A stretch of DNA of 64,000 nt from an uncultured Clostridia bacterium (GCA_934754375.1 CAKVHT010000001.1:186001-250000), one strand, 5' to 3'. Shown: positions 19,145-28,425, counted from the first letter of the stretch. Notes: a model not told the origin generated them from the letters alone. Program-made: numbers and translations.

Positions 19145-19729
19145 ATGAAGATTGATTACAACAAATTAATGCATCGAGAAATAAGTAGTTTTGGTTCAGA
19201 AAAGCCAAAACTACTTTTGCATTGTTGTTGTGCGCCATGCTCATCGGCTGTGATTGAAAAACTTAAAAATTATTTTGATATAACCTATTTCTTTTATAAT
19301 CCAAACATATTTCCGCAAGAAGAGTTTGAAAAACGCAAGCATGAGTTTGAAAAACTTGGTGTAAACGTTATTGACATTGGTTACAATCATCAAACCTTTG
19401 TTGACATAACAAAAGGTTATGAGCAAGAAAAGGAAGGCGGTTCAAGATGTAGGATTTGCATTGCTGAACGCATGGATAAGGCCTTTAAATATGGTGTAGA
19501 AAACAATTTTGATATCGTTACAACAACTTTATCAATCAGTCCTCATAAAGATGCTGAATTTATCAACATGATTGGCGAATACAATCAAAAGAAGTATGGT
19601 GTCAAATATTTGCATGCAGACTTTAAAAAAGAAAATGGATACCTTCGTTCCACTCAAATCTGCAAAGAGAAAGACATATATAGGCAAGATTATTGCGGTT
19701 GTGAATTTTCGATTTATAAAAAAGAATAA
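19145..19729 (+). CDS. queH: Epoxyqueuosine reductase QueH
   Basis: 194 residues, QueH (DUF208) family. Conserved cysteines appear in LLHCCCAPCSS (residues 20-30), SRCRICIAERM and DYCGCEFS; they bind an iron-sulfur cluster and an adjacent iron. QueH performs the last step of queuosine synthesis, reducing epoxyqueuosine at position 34 of GUN-anticodon tRNAs, and replaces the cobalamin-dependent QueG. The tRNA-Asn(GUU) in this window is a potential substrate. It has its own promoter right after the giant gene and is probably translated from a leaderless mRNA. Confidence 0.93.
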   Translation: MKIDYNKLMHREISSFGSEKPKLLLHCCCAPCSSAVIEKLKNYFDITYFFYNPNIFPQEEFEKRKHEFEKLGVNVIDIGYNHQTFVDITKGYEQEKEGGSRCRICIAERMDKAFKYGVENNFDIVTTTLSISPHKDAEFINMIGEYNQKKYGVKYLHADFKKENGYLRSTQICKEKDIYRQDYCGCEFSIYKKE

Positions 19730-19751
19730 CACACAGATGTGTGTTTTTTCT
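19728..19751 (+). terminator. Rho-independent terminator after queH
   Basis: ACACAC/GTGTGT stem with an AGAT loop followed by TTTTTTC, directly after the queH stop. Confidence 0.75.
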
Positions 19752-19753
19752 TT

Positions 19754-19783
19754 TTAACAATATAAAAATTCAACTCATATAAA
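19754..19783 (+). promoter_or_regulatory. alr promoter placed for a leaderless transcript
   Basis: TTAACA at 19754-19759, 18-base spacer, TATAAA at 19778-19783. The ATG at 19789 follows after 5 bases with no ribosome-binding site. Confidence 0.65.
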
Positions 19784-19788
19784 AATTT

Positions 19789-20808
19789 ATGTTCAATAAG
19801 TTTTTTATAAACAAATCAAATCTGATTGAAAATATTAACAATATCAAAGCGCAAAAACCGAATGTCAAGATTTGTGCAATGGTAAAGGCAAATGCTTATG
19901 GTGTTGGTGCAAAAGAAGTTGTTGAAATACTGAACGATTATGTAGATTTCTTTGGTGTGGTAAATTCCACAGAAGCGGAAAATATCAAAAACCTAACAAA
20001 TAAAAAGATTTTGATAACTGGCGGACTTGATACAAGCCATATTGACAGCAAATTTTCTTACACTTGCAACAGCCTTGAAGATGTTATGGCACTGAAACGA
20101 CTAGACAAACCTTTAAATATACACATAAAAATCAACACAGGTATGAATCGTTACGGCATATCAAAAATCAATGAGTTTAAAACTTGTTTAAACGAATTGA
20201 AAAACAGCAAATTGAACCTGGAAGGTGTTTACACCCATTTTGCGACAACAGATAGTTTTGTTGAAAAACAATTGTTAAAGTTTAACAAATTTATATCAGT
20301 TTTAAAGAAAAAAGGGCTTTCGCCAATTATTCATGCAGATAACAGTCATGTTTTTGACACAAGACATCACAATTTTGACATGGCACGCATTGGTTTTAAC
20401 CTTTATAATAATTGCACAAATGGGTATAAACCTGTGGTTACAATAAAAACAACAATTACACAAGTTAACAGAGTTAAATCTGGAGATGTGGTTGGGTACG
20501 ACCGCCGTTTTGTTTCAAACAGACCTATGAAAATTGCAATTTTACCAATCGGTTATGCTGATGGTTTTGATTTGGATTATATTGGTTTAAAATTAAACAT
20601 AGCAGGCACAAAGTGTTCAGTATTAAATGTTTGCATGGATTGTTTTATGTTGGATATAACAGGTGCAAAATTAAAAAAAGGAGACACTGTTTATATATTA
20701 AACAGTGTCAACCCTTTAAGTCTTTATGCAAAATATGCAAATACAAGTGAATACCCTGTTATGTGCAGATTTGGAGCAATGAGGGCAGATAAAGAAGTTG
20801 TATTATAA
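19789..20808 (+). CDS. alr: Alanine racemase
   Basis: 339-residue fold-III PLP enzyme. The PLP lysine K33 lies in the conserved MVKANAYGVG. Other family landmarks are GMNRYG, YTHFATTD, RIGFNLY, IGYADGF and CMDCFMLDI. It interconverts L- and D-alanine, supplying D-Ala for peptidoglycan. It is about 30-40 residues shorter than typical Alr: the N-terminus begins tightly at the barrel and the C-terminal beta domain is abbreviated. It is convergent with the YugP gene, with only 3 bases between the stops. Probably leaderless. Confidence 0.92.
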   Translation: MFNKFFINKSNLIENINNIKAQKPNVKICAMVKANAYGVGAKEVVEILNDYVDFFGVVNSTEAENIKNLTNKKILITGGLDTSHIDSKFSYTCNSLEDVMALKRLDKPLNIHIKINTGMNRYGISKINEFKTCLNELKNSKLNLEGVYTHFATTDSFVEKQLLKFNKFISVLKKKGLSPIIHADNSHVFDTRHHNFDMARIGFNLYNNCTNGYKPVVTIKTTITQVNRVKSGDVVGYDRRFVSNRPMKIAILPIGYADGFDLDYIGLKLNIAGTKCSVLNVCMDCFMLDITGAKLKKGDTVYILNSVNPLSLYAKYANTSEYPVMCRFGAMRADKEVVL

Positions 20809-20811
20809 TCA

Positions 20812-21534
20812 TTAATCCTTGTTTCCACGCATTGTAAACACAAACAACAAAAGCCTTATCAACGACAATACAGAGGTTATAAGTGCTGCAACGTAAGTCC
20901 AAGCGGCTGCGTTTAGCACTTTTTTTATGCCTTGTGCTTCTTCTGGATCCATTTCGCCAGTTGAAACAAGCATGTTATAAGCACGTTTGCTTGCATTGAG
21001 TTCTACTGGCAATGTTACAAGACAAAACAAAATGTTAAGGCTATATAAAATAATCCCAGCCAAGATAAGCCATTTTGCGTTTGTAAGGTAGAAGCCAGCT
21101 TCCAAAATCAAGCCAACGATGATAAGTGGCCAAACCAAAAAGCCAGAAATATTCACAACAGGTACAAGTGCCTTTCTAATTTTCACAGGGGCATAGTTGC
21201 TTTTATATTGAAAAACATGACCAATTTCATGTGCAGTAACACCAATCGCTGCAACTGTGCTGTTGTCATAAACATCATCAGATAAAGAGATTGTGTCTTT
21301 TGTTGGGTCGTAATTATCTGTCAAACTTCCATTTACTCTTCCAATTTTGGTGTCTATGCAACCACCGCCATCAAGCATGTAACGTGCAACAACGTTTGCA
21401 GGTTTGCCATGTTTTGTTTGAATTTTGTTGTATTCATTAAATGTGGTTTGAACTTTAATTTGTGCCCATAGACCAAGAGCAATGCCTGGTATAAGAACAA
21501 TGCCCAAAACGTAATATATCCAATATGCGTACAT
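20812..21534 (-). CDS. YugP-type membrane zinc metallopeptidase
   Basis: 240 residues of the neutral zinc metallopeptidase family typified by B. subtilis YugP. One N-terminal membrane helix, then the zinc motif HEIGH (H102, E103, H106), a segment of two helices after about residue 127, an ELNASKRA segment that may give the third zinc ligand, and a last membrane helix. Its physiological substrate is unknown. Start supported by AAAAGG. It is expressed divergently from the AT-hook protein across a 450-base AT-rich gap. Confidence 0.88.
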   Translation of the reverse strand: MYAYWIYYVLGIVLIPGIALGLWAQIKVQTTFNEYNKIQTKHGKPANVVARYMLDGGGCIDTKIGRVNGSLTDNYDPTKDTISLSDDVYDNSTVAAIGVTAHEIGHVFQYKSNYAPVKIRKALVPVVNISGFLVWPLIIVGLILEAGFYLTNAKWLILAGIILYSLNILFCLVTLPVELNASKRAYNMLVSTGEMDPEEAQGIKKVLNAAAWTYVAALITSVLSLIRLLLFVFTMRGNKD

Positions 21535-21540
21535 TTATAT

Positions 21541-21992
21541 TTTCCTTTTAATCATACTTAACATCAAACCATATTTAAAGCATTGGCGGAATAAATAGGT
21601 TTATGTTTAAGTTAAAACATTATACAAACATTTTAAAAATTTTACAATTAAATTAATAAACATTTTTATTCAGCCCTACACAAGGGCAATTTCAACAACT
21701 GAATTTATTAGTTTCTTTATAAATTAATATATATAAATAGGAATTATTAAATAATATTTTATATCCACATTTAATTTAAGCACAAATAATTATTATTCAT
21801 AAATACACCTATCAAAATCAGCAAAAATGCCTAAATATAGTATTTTAAGGGCATTTTTTAGTGTTAAAATTAATTATCAAAAAAATCAAAAAAAATAAAA
21901 AAAATATCTTAAAATATTAGTAATTAGTGAATGATTGTGTTATAATACAATTAGCAAATAAAATTAATTTTAAATTAATTAAAGGGGTTTTT
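21541..21992. other. AT-rich intergenic region with hairpin and promoter
   Basis: No gene seen. A 9-bp stem AAAAATGCC (21823-21831) / GGCATTTTT (21850-21858) with a long AT loop looks like a terminator or insulating hairpin. A probable promoter for the AT-hook gene has TTAGTA at 21917-21922 and TATAAT at 21941-21946 (18-base spacer). The leader then carries AAAGGGG before the ATG at 21993. Confidence 0.55.
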
Positions 21993-24629
21993 ATGACTAA
22001 AATATTTGAAGCGGTTGATAAATTCTTTTCATCATTCGCCAATTATTTGAATTACAATCGTTATTTTATCATATTTGCTGCGTTGTTCTTATTCACAGTT
22101 CTCTGTGTAATATTTTCAACCTCTCGTTCTTACGAAGCAAGGTTGATTAAAGCTGTTGACATGTTCAACAACTATTTTTTGGACAATCCACAAATCACTG
22201 AAGATAATCTGATTGCATTCAACAATAAAATGAAATCAGGCCGTGTGCCAAAACAATTGCGCAAGCAATGGCAACAATATGTTTTGTATAGGGAAGAAAA
22301 GGCAAGTAAATATATGTCTTTTGACAGTTGCGTAACTATACCTGTAAAAAACAGTACTTACACTCGTGATGTCAAAATCATGAATATGTTATCATACATA
22401 TTTGCGGGTTTATGCTTTTTGTTGAACTTATATTGTTCTTATGAAGAAAAGTTGGTGGAAATTTTGCAACACTGCTTGCTTTGCCCAATCTTGATTTTGA
22501 TGCTAAATTATCTTGTTACTATTTTCTTCCAAATCAGGCATAATGCAATCATAAGTGACCTTTATTCAAACTACCAATACTTTGAAGTGAATATTGATAA
22601 AGCAACTGAAACTTTGCCAGATTATGTTGACTATGAAGTATTGTTTGATAAAAACGAAATCAAACGTGGTATTCCAATTTTGTACGCATACCTTCAAAAA
22701 CGTGCTGATGAAGAAAAGAAAGAGTTGGAACGTGCTCGTTTGCGTAACGTAGAACATGAAAAATTCAATTTTGATGAGGCTGGTGTAGAACGTTCACTTG
22801 TTTTGGAACGTGCTATGACAGAAGCTGAAAACTATATTGCTGAACGTAAAAAACTTATGCAAGACATGGAACAAATTAACAATGAAATTTATCAAGAAGA
22901 AAATGCGTTCCGTGAAACAACAAAAGAATATCAACGTCAAATGCAGGTCAGCAAAGAGACATTTGATAACTTTAAACAACAATTGGAAGATGTTACATCA
23001 AGTATTGAAGCAAACTATCTGAAAAAGCAACAACAACAAGAACTTGACCGTCAACGTAACTTGGAACGTGATTACGATACCGCTACTGATCGTCACAAAA
23101 AAGTTTTGGAAACATACCAAGCAGAACTTACTGATGTTGAAAATCAAATCAAAAAGGCACGCAACTCTCTTGAAAAGTCAATGATGAGCGAATTTGATAC
23201 ATATAGTGGCAAAGTCTATGACGAAGCACTTCGTGTTGTTGAAGAACGTGAAGCTGATAAATATACAAAAGTTCAAGACAATATAAAGTCTTTGGAAGAA
23301 AAATTGCAACACAAAGAAGCAGAAGTTAATGGCTTGTATGATGAAAATGCTCAACTTAAAGACCAACTTTCAAACATTGATGCCGAGTATCAACAAAAGA
23401 TTGATGAACGTGAACAAATCATTTCTCGTGTTTCAGATGAAGTAAATCGTGCAAAAAACAGCAAAGTTTCAGCACAACAAACAGAACAGCCGGTTGAACA
23501 ACCTGCTCAAGAGCAACAATACTATGATCAACAATATGCTGATAATCAGTATGTAGACAATTCATATTATGATAATCAAAATGATAGCCAAAATGATAAT
23601 CAACAATATGATGACTATTATCAACAACCTAGCGAACAACCAGCAGAGACTGCACAGGTTGAAACACAATTGCAACCAGAAAATCAATCAACAGCTCAAC
23701 CTAAACAACAAGATACTTACACATTCAACAATCTTGACCAGCAAGGTCAATCTGAATCGTCAAATCAAGAGCAACCAACATACACATTTAACTATCTTGA
23801 TGAACCAGAAGATGACGATGCAAACAAGGTAAAACCTGAACTTGAACCAGAACAAAAACAAAATCAAGAACAGACACCAGCAACTTCGGGGGAAAATGCT
23901 GATGAACAAGTTTCAACAGAAACAACTGAACAAGTTGTGCCAGTTGAATCAGAATCCACTGTTCAAACGGAAGAAAGCAAACCAAAAGGCAAACCAGGCA
24001 GGCCACGCAAAATTGTTACAGAACCAGTTGTAAAAAAGAAACCAGGCCGTCCACGTAAAGTTGTTCCAACTGAAACAGTTACAACCGAGCAACCAAAACG
24101 TAAAGCGGGCAGACCTCGCAAACAACCTGTTGAACAAGAAGTTGTTGAACAACCAAAGCGCAAGGCAGGCCGTCCACGCAAAGTAGTTGAAAATGCTGTG
24201 GCAGAACAACCTAAAAAATCAGTTGGCAGACCAAGAAAGGTTGTTGAAGAAAAACAAGACAATGTAGCTGAACAACCAAAACGTAAAGCGGGCAGACCTA
24301 AAAAAGTTGTGACAGATATTGAAACAAAGCCAGCAGGCAAGCCGGGCAGACCTCGCAAACAGCCTGTTGAACAACCAACAGAAGAACAACCAAAACGCAA
24401 AGCAGGCCGTCCACGTAAAGAGCCAGTTGCAAACGTTGCAGAAACTCAGCCAAAACGTAAAGCGGGCAGACCAAAGAAAGTGGAAACTTTAGCAACAAAT
24501 CCTGCTGAAATAACTGATATTGACGAGTTCTTAAAACAAATTGATAACGAAATCGCAAAAGAAAATGCAAAACTTGAAGCATCAAAAAAAGAACTTGAAA
24601 AAAATTCAAAGTTGAAGAAAAACAACTAA
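21993..24629 (+). CDS. Membrane-anchored coiled-coil protein with nine AT-hooks
   Basis: 878 residues from the ATG preceded by AAAGGGG (an upstream in-frame ATG at 21927 lacks a ribosome-binding site and lies before the -10 box). Order: three membrane helices (about 25-42, 129-148, 157-181); a long coiled coil (about 235-490, rich in Glu/Lys/Gln/Arg); a Gln/Asn/Asp/Tyr-rich disordered region (about 490-660); nine repeats with the AT-hook core GRPRK or GRPKK (about 666-830); and a final charged helix. AT-hooks bind the minor groove of AT-rich DNA, so the protein should tether DNA to the membrane. I recognise no named family. Role in nucleoid anchoring or segregation is inference. Confidence 0.85.
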   Translation: MTKIFEAVDKFFSSFANYLNYNRYFIIFAALFLFTVLCVIFSTSRSYEARLIKAVDMFNNYFLDNPQITEDNLIAFNNKMKSGRVPKQLRKQWQQYVLYREEKASKYMSFDSCVTIPVKNSTYTRDVKIMNMLSYIFAGLCFLLNLYCSYEEKLVEILQHCLLCPILILMLNYLVTIFFQIRHNAIISDLYSNYQYFEVNIDKATETLPDYVDYEVLFDKNEIKRGIPILYAYLQKRADEEKKELERARLRNVEHEKFNFDEAGVERSLVLERAMTEAENYIAERKKLMQDMEQINNEIYQEENAFRETTKEYQRQMQVSKETFDNFKQQLEDVTSSIEANYLKKQQQQELDRQRNLERDYDTATDRHKKVLETYQAELTDVENQIKKARNSLEKSMMSEFDTYSGKVYDEALRVVEEREADKYTKVQDNIKSLEEKLQHKEAEVNGLYDENAQLKDQLSNIDAEYQQKIDEREQIISRVSDEVNRAKNSKVSAQQTEQPVEQPAQEQQYYDQQYADNQYVDNSYYDNQNDSQNDNQQYDDYYQQPSEQPAETAQVETQLQPENQSTAQPKQQDTYTFNNLDQQGQSESSNQEQPTYTFNYLDEPEDDDANKVKPELEPEQKQNQEQTPATSGENADEQVSTETTEQVVPVESESTVQTEESKPKGKPGRPRKIVTEPVVKKKPGRPRKVVPTETVTTEQPKRKAGRPRKQPVEQEVVEQPKRKAGRPRKVVENAVAEQPKKSVGRPRKVVEEKQDNVAEQPKRKAGRPKKVVTDIETKPAGKPGRPRKQPVEQPTEEQPKRKAGRPRKEPVANVAETQPKRKAGRPKKVETLATNPAEITDIDEFLKQIDNEIAKENAKLEASKKELEKNSKLKKNN
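23990..24485 (+). repeat. Nine AT-hook-coding repeats
   Basis: Imperfect in-frame repeats of 30-60 bases, each encoding [KS]xGRP[RK]K, often preceded by EQPKRK. Several copies are nearly identical in DNA (the segment coding PKRKAGRP recurs five times), suggesting recent expansion by recombination or slippage. Confidence 0.85.
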
Positions 24630-24632
24630 AAT

Positions 24633-24661
24633 AAAAAAACACTCAATCGAGTGTTTTTTTT
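24633..24661 (+). terminator. Terminator after the AT-hook gene
   Basis: ACACTC/GAGTGT stem with AATC loop, flanked by A6 and T8, immediately after the stop codon. Usable in both directions. Confidence 0.85.
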
Positions 24662-24703
24662 GTTTGAAATTAGGCTTATGAAATGTTTTTTGAATGAACA
24701 ACA

Positions 24704-24889
24704 CTAAGCATTAAGTGCGTTTAACAATTCGTCAACATTTATTTCATGCACTTCGCAAGCTTCTTCAAGTGTCTCCATTTGACTGCAAGGGCAGTATAAG
24801 CAATGAAAGCCAAATTGTGTCAAAATTTCCTCACCTTTTGGGTGTTTTTCAAGCACTGTGCCTATGATGTCAGTTTTTTTGAACTTCAT
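24704..24889 (-). CDS. DUF1858-domain small redox protein
   Basis: 61 residues. It matches the short DUF1858 domain: an N-terminal IGTVLEKHP segment, a central FGFHCLYCPCS with three cysteines, and a C-terminal helical half ending in ELLNALNA. DUF1858 proteins are thought to be redox-active disulfide or metal-binding partners of hybrid-cluster and related enzymes in anaerobes. AAGGAGAC precedes the ATG. It lies 29 bases after the stop of the SPFH gene on the same strand and may be cotranscribed with it. Confidence 0.87.
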   Translation of the reverse strand: MKFKKTDIIGTVLEKHPKGEEILTQFGFHCLYCPCSQMETLEEACEVHEINVDELLNALNA

Positions 24890-24918
24890 ATTGTCTCCTT
24901 AAAGATTTATTTTTTTAA

Positions 24919-25833
24919 CTACAAGAATTTGTAACCACATCTGTGGCAAAATGCAGAGTTTGCAATTCTTATGCTTTGACATTGTGGGCATACTTCTTGT
25001 TGTTTTTCTTTATTTTCTTTTGTGTTGGCTGATTGCTCAACACTGTTTAAATTATATTCCTTGGATTTAGTGTTGTCAATATTTTCTGTTTCGGTTTTTG
25101 ATTCTTTTTGTACTTTGACGGTTTCATTTGGAGTTACAGTGCTGGTTTTGCTAATTTTTACATCATCAAAAAATGATTTTTCGGTGTCAACTTGTTGCTT
25201 GGTCTTGTTTTTTACCCACAAAGACAAATAAAAATTTGTAAATGCAAAACCATATTTTTCTGCTTTCTTGTTGAGATAAGTTTTAATATTTTCTGTTTCA
25301 GTCTCTGCATTTATTGGCGAAAATAAATCATGTTTTAAATAGTATTTGTTGATGTGTTCAATCACAAAATCTTTAACCAAGTTTTCAGCATCAATAGGCC
25401 TAATCAAAGCAAAGAATGATAATGCGTAAGACTTAAACTTTTTTGTGTCCACAACTTGACAGTCAAAGTTTGTTTTGATTTCAACCTTGCTTAATCTGCC
25501 GTCAAATGGTATAGATTCGTTTTGTTTAGTGTCATAATTGAATTTGTTTTTATTCACATAAAACAAATCGAATTTAACAGTTTTAATTTCTTTTTTGCCT
25601 CTGGTTTGTTTTGTTATTAAAGAGTTTAGCACCTGCTCATCTAACGTGTGGCTACCAGATTCAAACTGATTGTAAATTTTATCTTTATATGACAAATAGC
25701 ACACGCAATTGTCAGGAACAATAAGTTTTTCTCCCACTTTTACAGAGCAAAACATAGATGTCATCAAACCAGATTCAACATCATTAGGAAGCAATTTTTT
25801 GCTTGAAAATAAATTTTTTAACCAATTAAACAT
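24919..25833 (-). CDS. SPFH-like protein with C-terminal zinc ribbon
   Basis: 304 residues. The N-terminal half (about 10-210) resembles the SPFH/virion-core-like family: a short hydrophilic start, then the VKVGEKLIVPDN beta region and an alpha-rich stretch. A disordered acidic linker (about 215-275) leads to a zinc ribbon with CPQC and CHRC. No membrane helix is seen. Such proteins probably form membrane-associated assemblies; the function is not known. The divergent LTA-synthase-like gene shares the 87-base intergenic region. The promoter places the start of transcription almost at the ATG, so the mRNA is probably leaderless. Confidence 0.68.
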   Translation of the reverse strand: MFNWLKNLFSSKKLLPNDVESGLMTSMFCSVKVGEKLIVPDNCVCYLSYKDKIYNQFESGSHTLDEQVLNSLITKQTRGKKEIKTVKFDLFYVNKNKFNYDTKQNESIPFDGRLSKVEIKTNFDCQVVDTKKFKSYALSFFALIRPIDAENLVKDFVIEHINKYYLKHDLFSPINAETETENIKTYLNKKAEKYGFAFTNFYLSLWVKNKTKQQVDTEKSFFDDVKISKTSTVTPNETVKVQKESKTETENIDNTKSKEYNLNSVEQSANTKENKEKQQEVCPQCQSIRIANSAFCHRCGYKFL

Positions 25834-25839
25834 ATCAAT

Positions 25840-25868
25840 ATTTTACCATTAAAGTTTAAATTTTGCAA
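25840..25868 (-). promoter_or_regulatory. Promoter of the SPFH gene, leaderless type
   Basis: Minus strand TTGCAA (25868-25863), 17-base spacer, TAAAAT (25845-25840). The ATG at 25833 is 6 bases downstream of the -10 box. Confidence 0.65.
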
Positions 25869-25884
25869 CAATTTATATTTTGAC

Positions 25885-25913
25885 TTGACAGTCAACACCA
25901 AATAAACTAAAAT
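25885..25913 (+). promoter_or_regulatory. Promoter of the LTA-synthase-like gene, leaderless type
   Basis: TTGACA (25885-25890), 17-base spacer, TAAAAT (25908-25913). The ATG at 25921 is 7 bases after the -10 box, with no ribosome-binding site. Confidence 0.8.
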
Positions 25914-25920
25914 ATTTGTC

Positions 25921-28134
25921 ATGATAAAGACTGGTGTAAGCAAGTTTTTGATGTTTATTTATTATGTGTTAGGTGCTTTGATTTTAGAAGCATTTTCGTT
26001 TTACGTCTTAAAACTTGGTTTTATGCCACAATATTTCTGGTATAATTTTTCAATAATTGTATTTATTGGTGCGTTGATTTTTGCAACACCAAATTATACT
26101 GCGCAATATGTATTTGCAACCATAGTTTTATTTGTTCAAGGTTGTTTGATTTACACAAACTACACACTTTATTCTATTTATGGTGACATGTTTACCTTCG
26201 ACATGCTTTCTGCATTGGTTGAAGCAACTGAGGCTGCAACTTCAGGTTTTGTTTTTTGGGGTGTGATGTTTGAGCTTGTCAGCTTATTTGTAACAATTGC
26301 AATTATTGGTGGAGTGCTTTTGCATAAGGCAAAAAAGAACAAAATTAATATAAAACAGCATTTTTCAATCTTGTGCATCATCATGATTTTGTTTGCGCAG
26401 AACTTTGCAATAACAAACTACTACCTATATCGCCATAGGGTTCAATCATATAAAGATAATCTTGAATCTGCAAATTACGTAAATACAGATGCGTTTTTAA
26501 TGGAAACCAACTTCTTGAAGCGAAGCAGTTATGCAAAGTTTGGCTCTTATGGATATTTTGTCAACATGCTAGTGAATGCCTTGAGCAATAATAACACAAC
26601 CGCTGACGGAATGAAACAAAAAATCACTGTTGATTATTTCAACTCTGGCAGTATGTATAATGGTAGCACATTAAACGGCACGGATAAATCGACTTTTGGT
26701 GTTGACCGTGGCAATAATGTGATTTGTTTTATGATGGAGTCACTTGAATGGTTTGCGTTTGGTGACGGCAACTATGACCCAACTTTGCAGAATTTTTCAA
26801 ATGAACTTACACCAAATGTGTATGCTTTGATATATGGTGATGCTGAAAACCAAAATGACAACAGCATTGTTGCGTCAAAGTTCTTTGGCAAAGCAAAAAC
26901 AAATATCAGCGAGGGCATTGGCGTAATGGGCAGTTATCCAAATGGATTAAATGTGCTTGATTATGCTGGCAAAACTTATAATAAAAATTCAAATGCTTTA
27001 GGTTTTTCTCTGCCAAATATTTTGCAATCTAAAGGTTACACGACTAGCTACGTTCATTCAAATCGTTCAACATTCTATGACCGAAATGTAACACATGGAA
27101 ATATGGGATTCCAAAATGTTATCGGCAAAGAATGTTTGGTTGATAAAGATGGAAATCGTATTTACACAGGAGATAATTTAAAGTGGGATAACTGGGCTCC
27201 AGAAGGCGAATTTGTAACGCATGCAATGAGCTATATTGTGCCAGAAAATTATCAAGAAAAACCATTTTATACATTCTACCTTAATGTTTCATCACACGGG
27301 GCATATTTGCCTGAAAACAATGTCAATGATGGCGATGCTCTCAAATACATGAATTATGTAAAATACGGTGCAGATGACTGCGTTTTAGATGAAAACAATC
27401 GTTATGTTTTAAATAAAGATGAAAGAGATGCTACTTACACAACTTGGTATCAAAATGTTATCAACAATTATCAAGGAACCGACCCAAATTTGGTTAGCGA
27501 ATTGACATATTATCAATGCGGTGTATGTGGACTTGACGAGGCAATAGGCAAAATTGTGGCTGAATTGAAATCAAAAACTTATGCTGACGGAACAAGTCTA
27601 TATGATAAAACAACAATGTTGCTTTATTCTGACCATTATTCATATTATTTAAACCTTTCAAATCGATTTAAAAATATTCCAAAAAATGAAATTTATCGCA
27701 CAGAATTGCATCAAATACCAATGATTTTGTCAAGCCCAGGTGTTAAAAATCTAAACACAGAATTGACCAACAAATTAACATGGAACACTCGTTTTTGTTC
27801 AGCTTATGATGTTGTTCCAACCTTGTTAGATTTGCTGGGTATAAGGTTTAATGAAAATCTCTATATAGGCAATTCACTTTTCAAGCCTATTGACAACGTT
27901 TATGAAATTAATGGCGAAATGAGAGATATGGTAATTTATTATTCTAACACTGGTGGTATTTATAGTCAGGAAGTTGAAACTGAAGATTTAAAATCTTTCC
28001 GCAAACAAAACGAATTTGTAACTGATGATATCATTGAAAAATTTAAATCAGCAACAACCACTGTTCTTACAAAATTAAATTACATCTATTTGTTGGATTA
28101 TTACGGAATCTATAATAAAATAACCGTTAAATGA
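25921..28134 (+). CDS. LTA synthase/sulfatase-superfamily phosphoglycerol transferase
   Basis: 737 residues. Five membrane helices (about residues 8-170) precede an extracellular sulfatase-fold domain (about 255-650). Landmarks include NVICFMMESLEW with the metal-binding glutamate, a KTNISEGIGVMGSYPN segment where LtaS has its catalytic threonine, FYLNVSSHGAY and the metal-ligand LLYSDHYSYY. LtaS-type enzymes take glycerol-phosphate from phosphatidylglycerol to build lipoteichoic acid or related polymers. A Gram-positive envelope is implied. The sulfatase-fold C-terminal tail (about 650-737) is longer than in LtaS. Which polymer it makes is uncertain. Confidence 0.88.
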   Translation: MIKTGVSKFLMFIYYVLGALILEAFSFYVLKLGFMPQYFWYNFSIIVFIGALIFATPNYTAQYVFATIVLFVQGCLIYTNYTLYSIYGDMFTFDMLSALVEATEAATSGFVFWGVMFELVSLFVTIAIIGGVLLHKAKKNKINIKQHFSILCIIMILFAQNFAITNYYLYRHRVQSYKDNLESANYVNTDAFLMETNFLKRSSYAKFGSYGYFVNMLVNALSNNNTTADGMKQKITVDYFNSGSMYNGSTLNGTDKSTFGVDRGNNVICFMMESLEWFAFGDGNYDPTLQNFSNELTPNVYALIYGDAENQNDNSIVASKFFGKAKTNISEGIGVMGSYPNGLNVLDYAGKTYNKNSNALGFSLPNILQSKGYTTSYVHSNRSTFYDRNVTHGNMGFQNVIGKECLVDKDGNRIYTGDNLKWDNWAPEGEFVTHAMSYIVPENYQEKPFYTFYLNVSSHGAYLPENNVNDGDALKYMNYVKYGADDCVLDENNRYVLNKDERDATYTTWYQNVINNYQGTDPNLVSELTYYQCGVCGLDEAIGKIVAELKSKTYADGTSLYDKTTMLLYSDHYSYYLNLSNRFKNIPKNEIYRTELHQIPMILSSPGVKNLNTELTNKLTWNTRFCSAYDVVPTLLDLLGIRFNENLYIGNSLFKPIDNVYEINGEMRDMVIYYSNTGGIYSQEVETEDLKSFRKQNEFVTDDIIEKFKSATTTVLTKLNYIYLLDYYGIYNKITVK

Positions 28135-28204
28135 TAAATAAAAACACTCAAAAAATATTAACAATAAAATTTTGTTAATTTAAAAAAATTTAATAAAAAA
28201 ATTG

Positions 28205-28233
28205 TTGACAACCCTTATATTAGATGATATAAT
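28205..28233 (+). promoter_or_regulatory. tRNA-Asn promoter
   Basis: Perfect consensus: TTGACA (28205-28210), 17-base spacer, TATAAT (28228-28233), about 46 bases before the mature tRNA 5' end. Confidence 0.9.
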
Positions 28234-28279
28234 AAGGGCATTGTCTGTGAAAGTGATTTTGCAGATGTCTTCAATTTGT

Positions 28280-28354
<75 letters not shown>

Positions 28355-28362
28355 TCATCACA

Positions 28363-28388
28363 ACTCGGCCTTTTGGTCGGGTTTTTTT
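28363..28388 (+). terminator. tRNA-Asn terminator
   Basis: ACTCGGCC and GGTCGGGT pair (with G-U pairs) around TTTT and are followed by seven T. Confidence 0.85.
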
Positions 28389-28392
28389 GTTG

Positions 28393-28425
28393 AAAAAAAC
28401 AACCGCTAACTATTAGCTGGTTGTT
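28393..28425 (-). terminator. Probable terminator for truA
   Basis: On the minus strand AACAACC-AGCTAA and TTAGC-GGTTGTT pair around a 3-base loop with one bulge, followed by a T run. It lies about 120 bases after the truA stop; the rest of that gap holds nothing recognisable. Confidence 0.6.

Noticed and set aside
21927..21992. Earlier start for the AT-hook protein at 21927
   Set aside because: It lies upstream of the predicted -10 box and lacks a ribosome-binding site, whereas 21993 has AAAGGGG.
23949..24400. Minus-strand frames across the AT-hook repeats, some 86-145 codons
   Set aside because: They are shadows of the repetitive PKRKAGRP coding sequence, with Gly/Leu/Arg-rich repetitive products and no translation signals.
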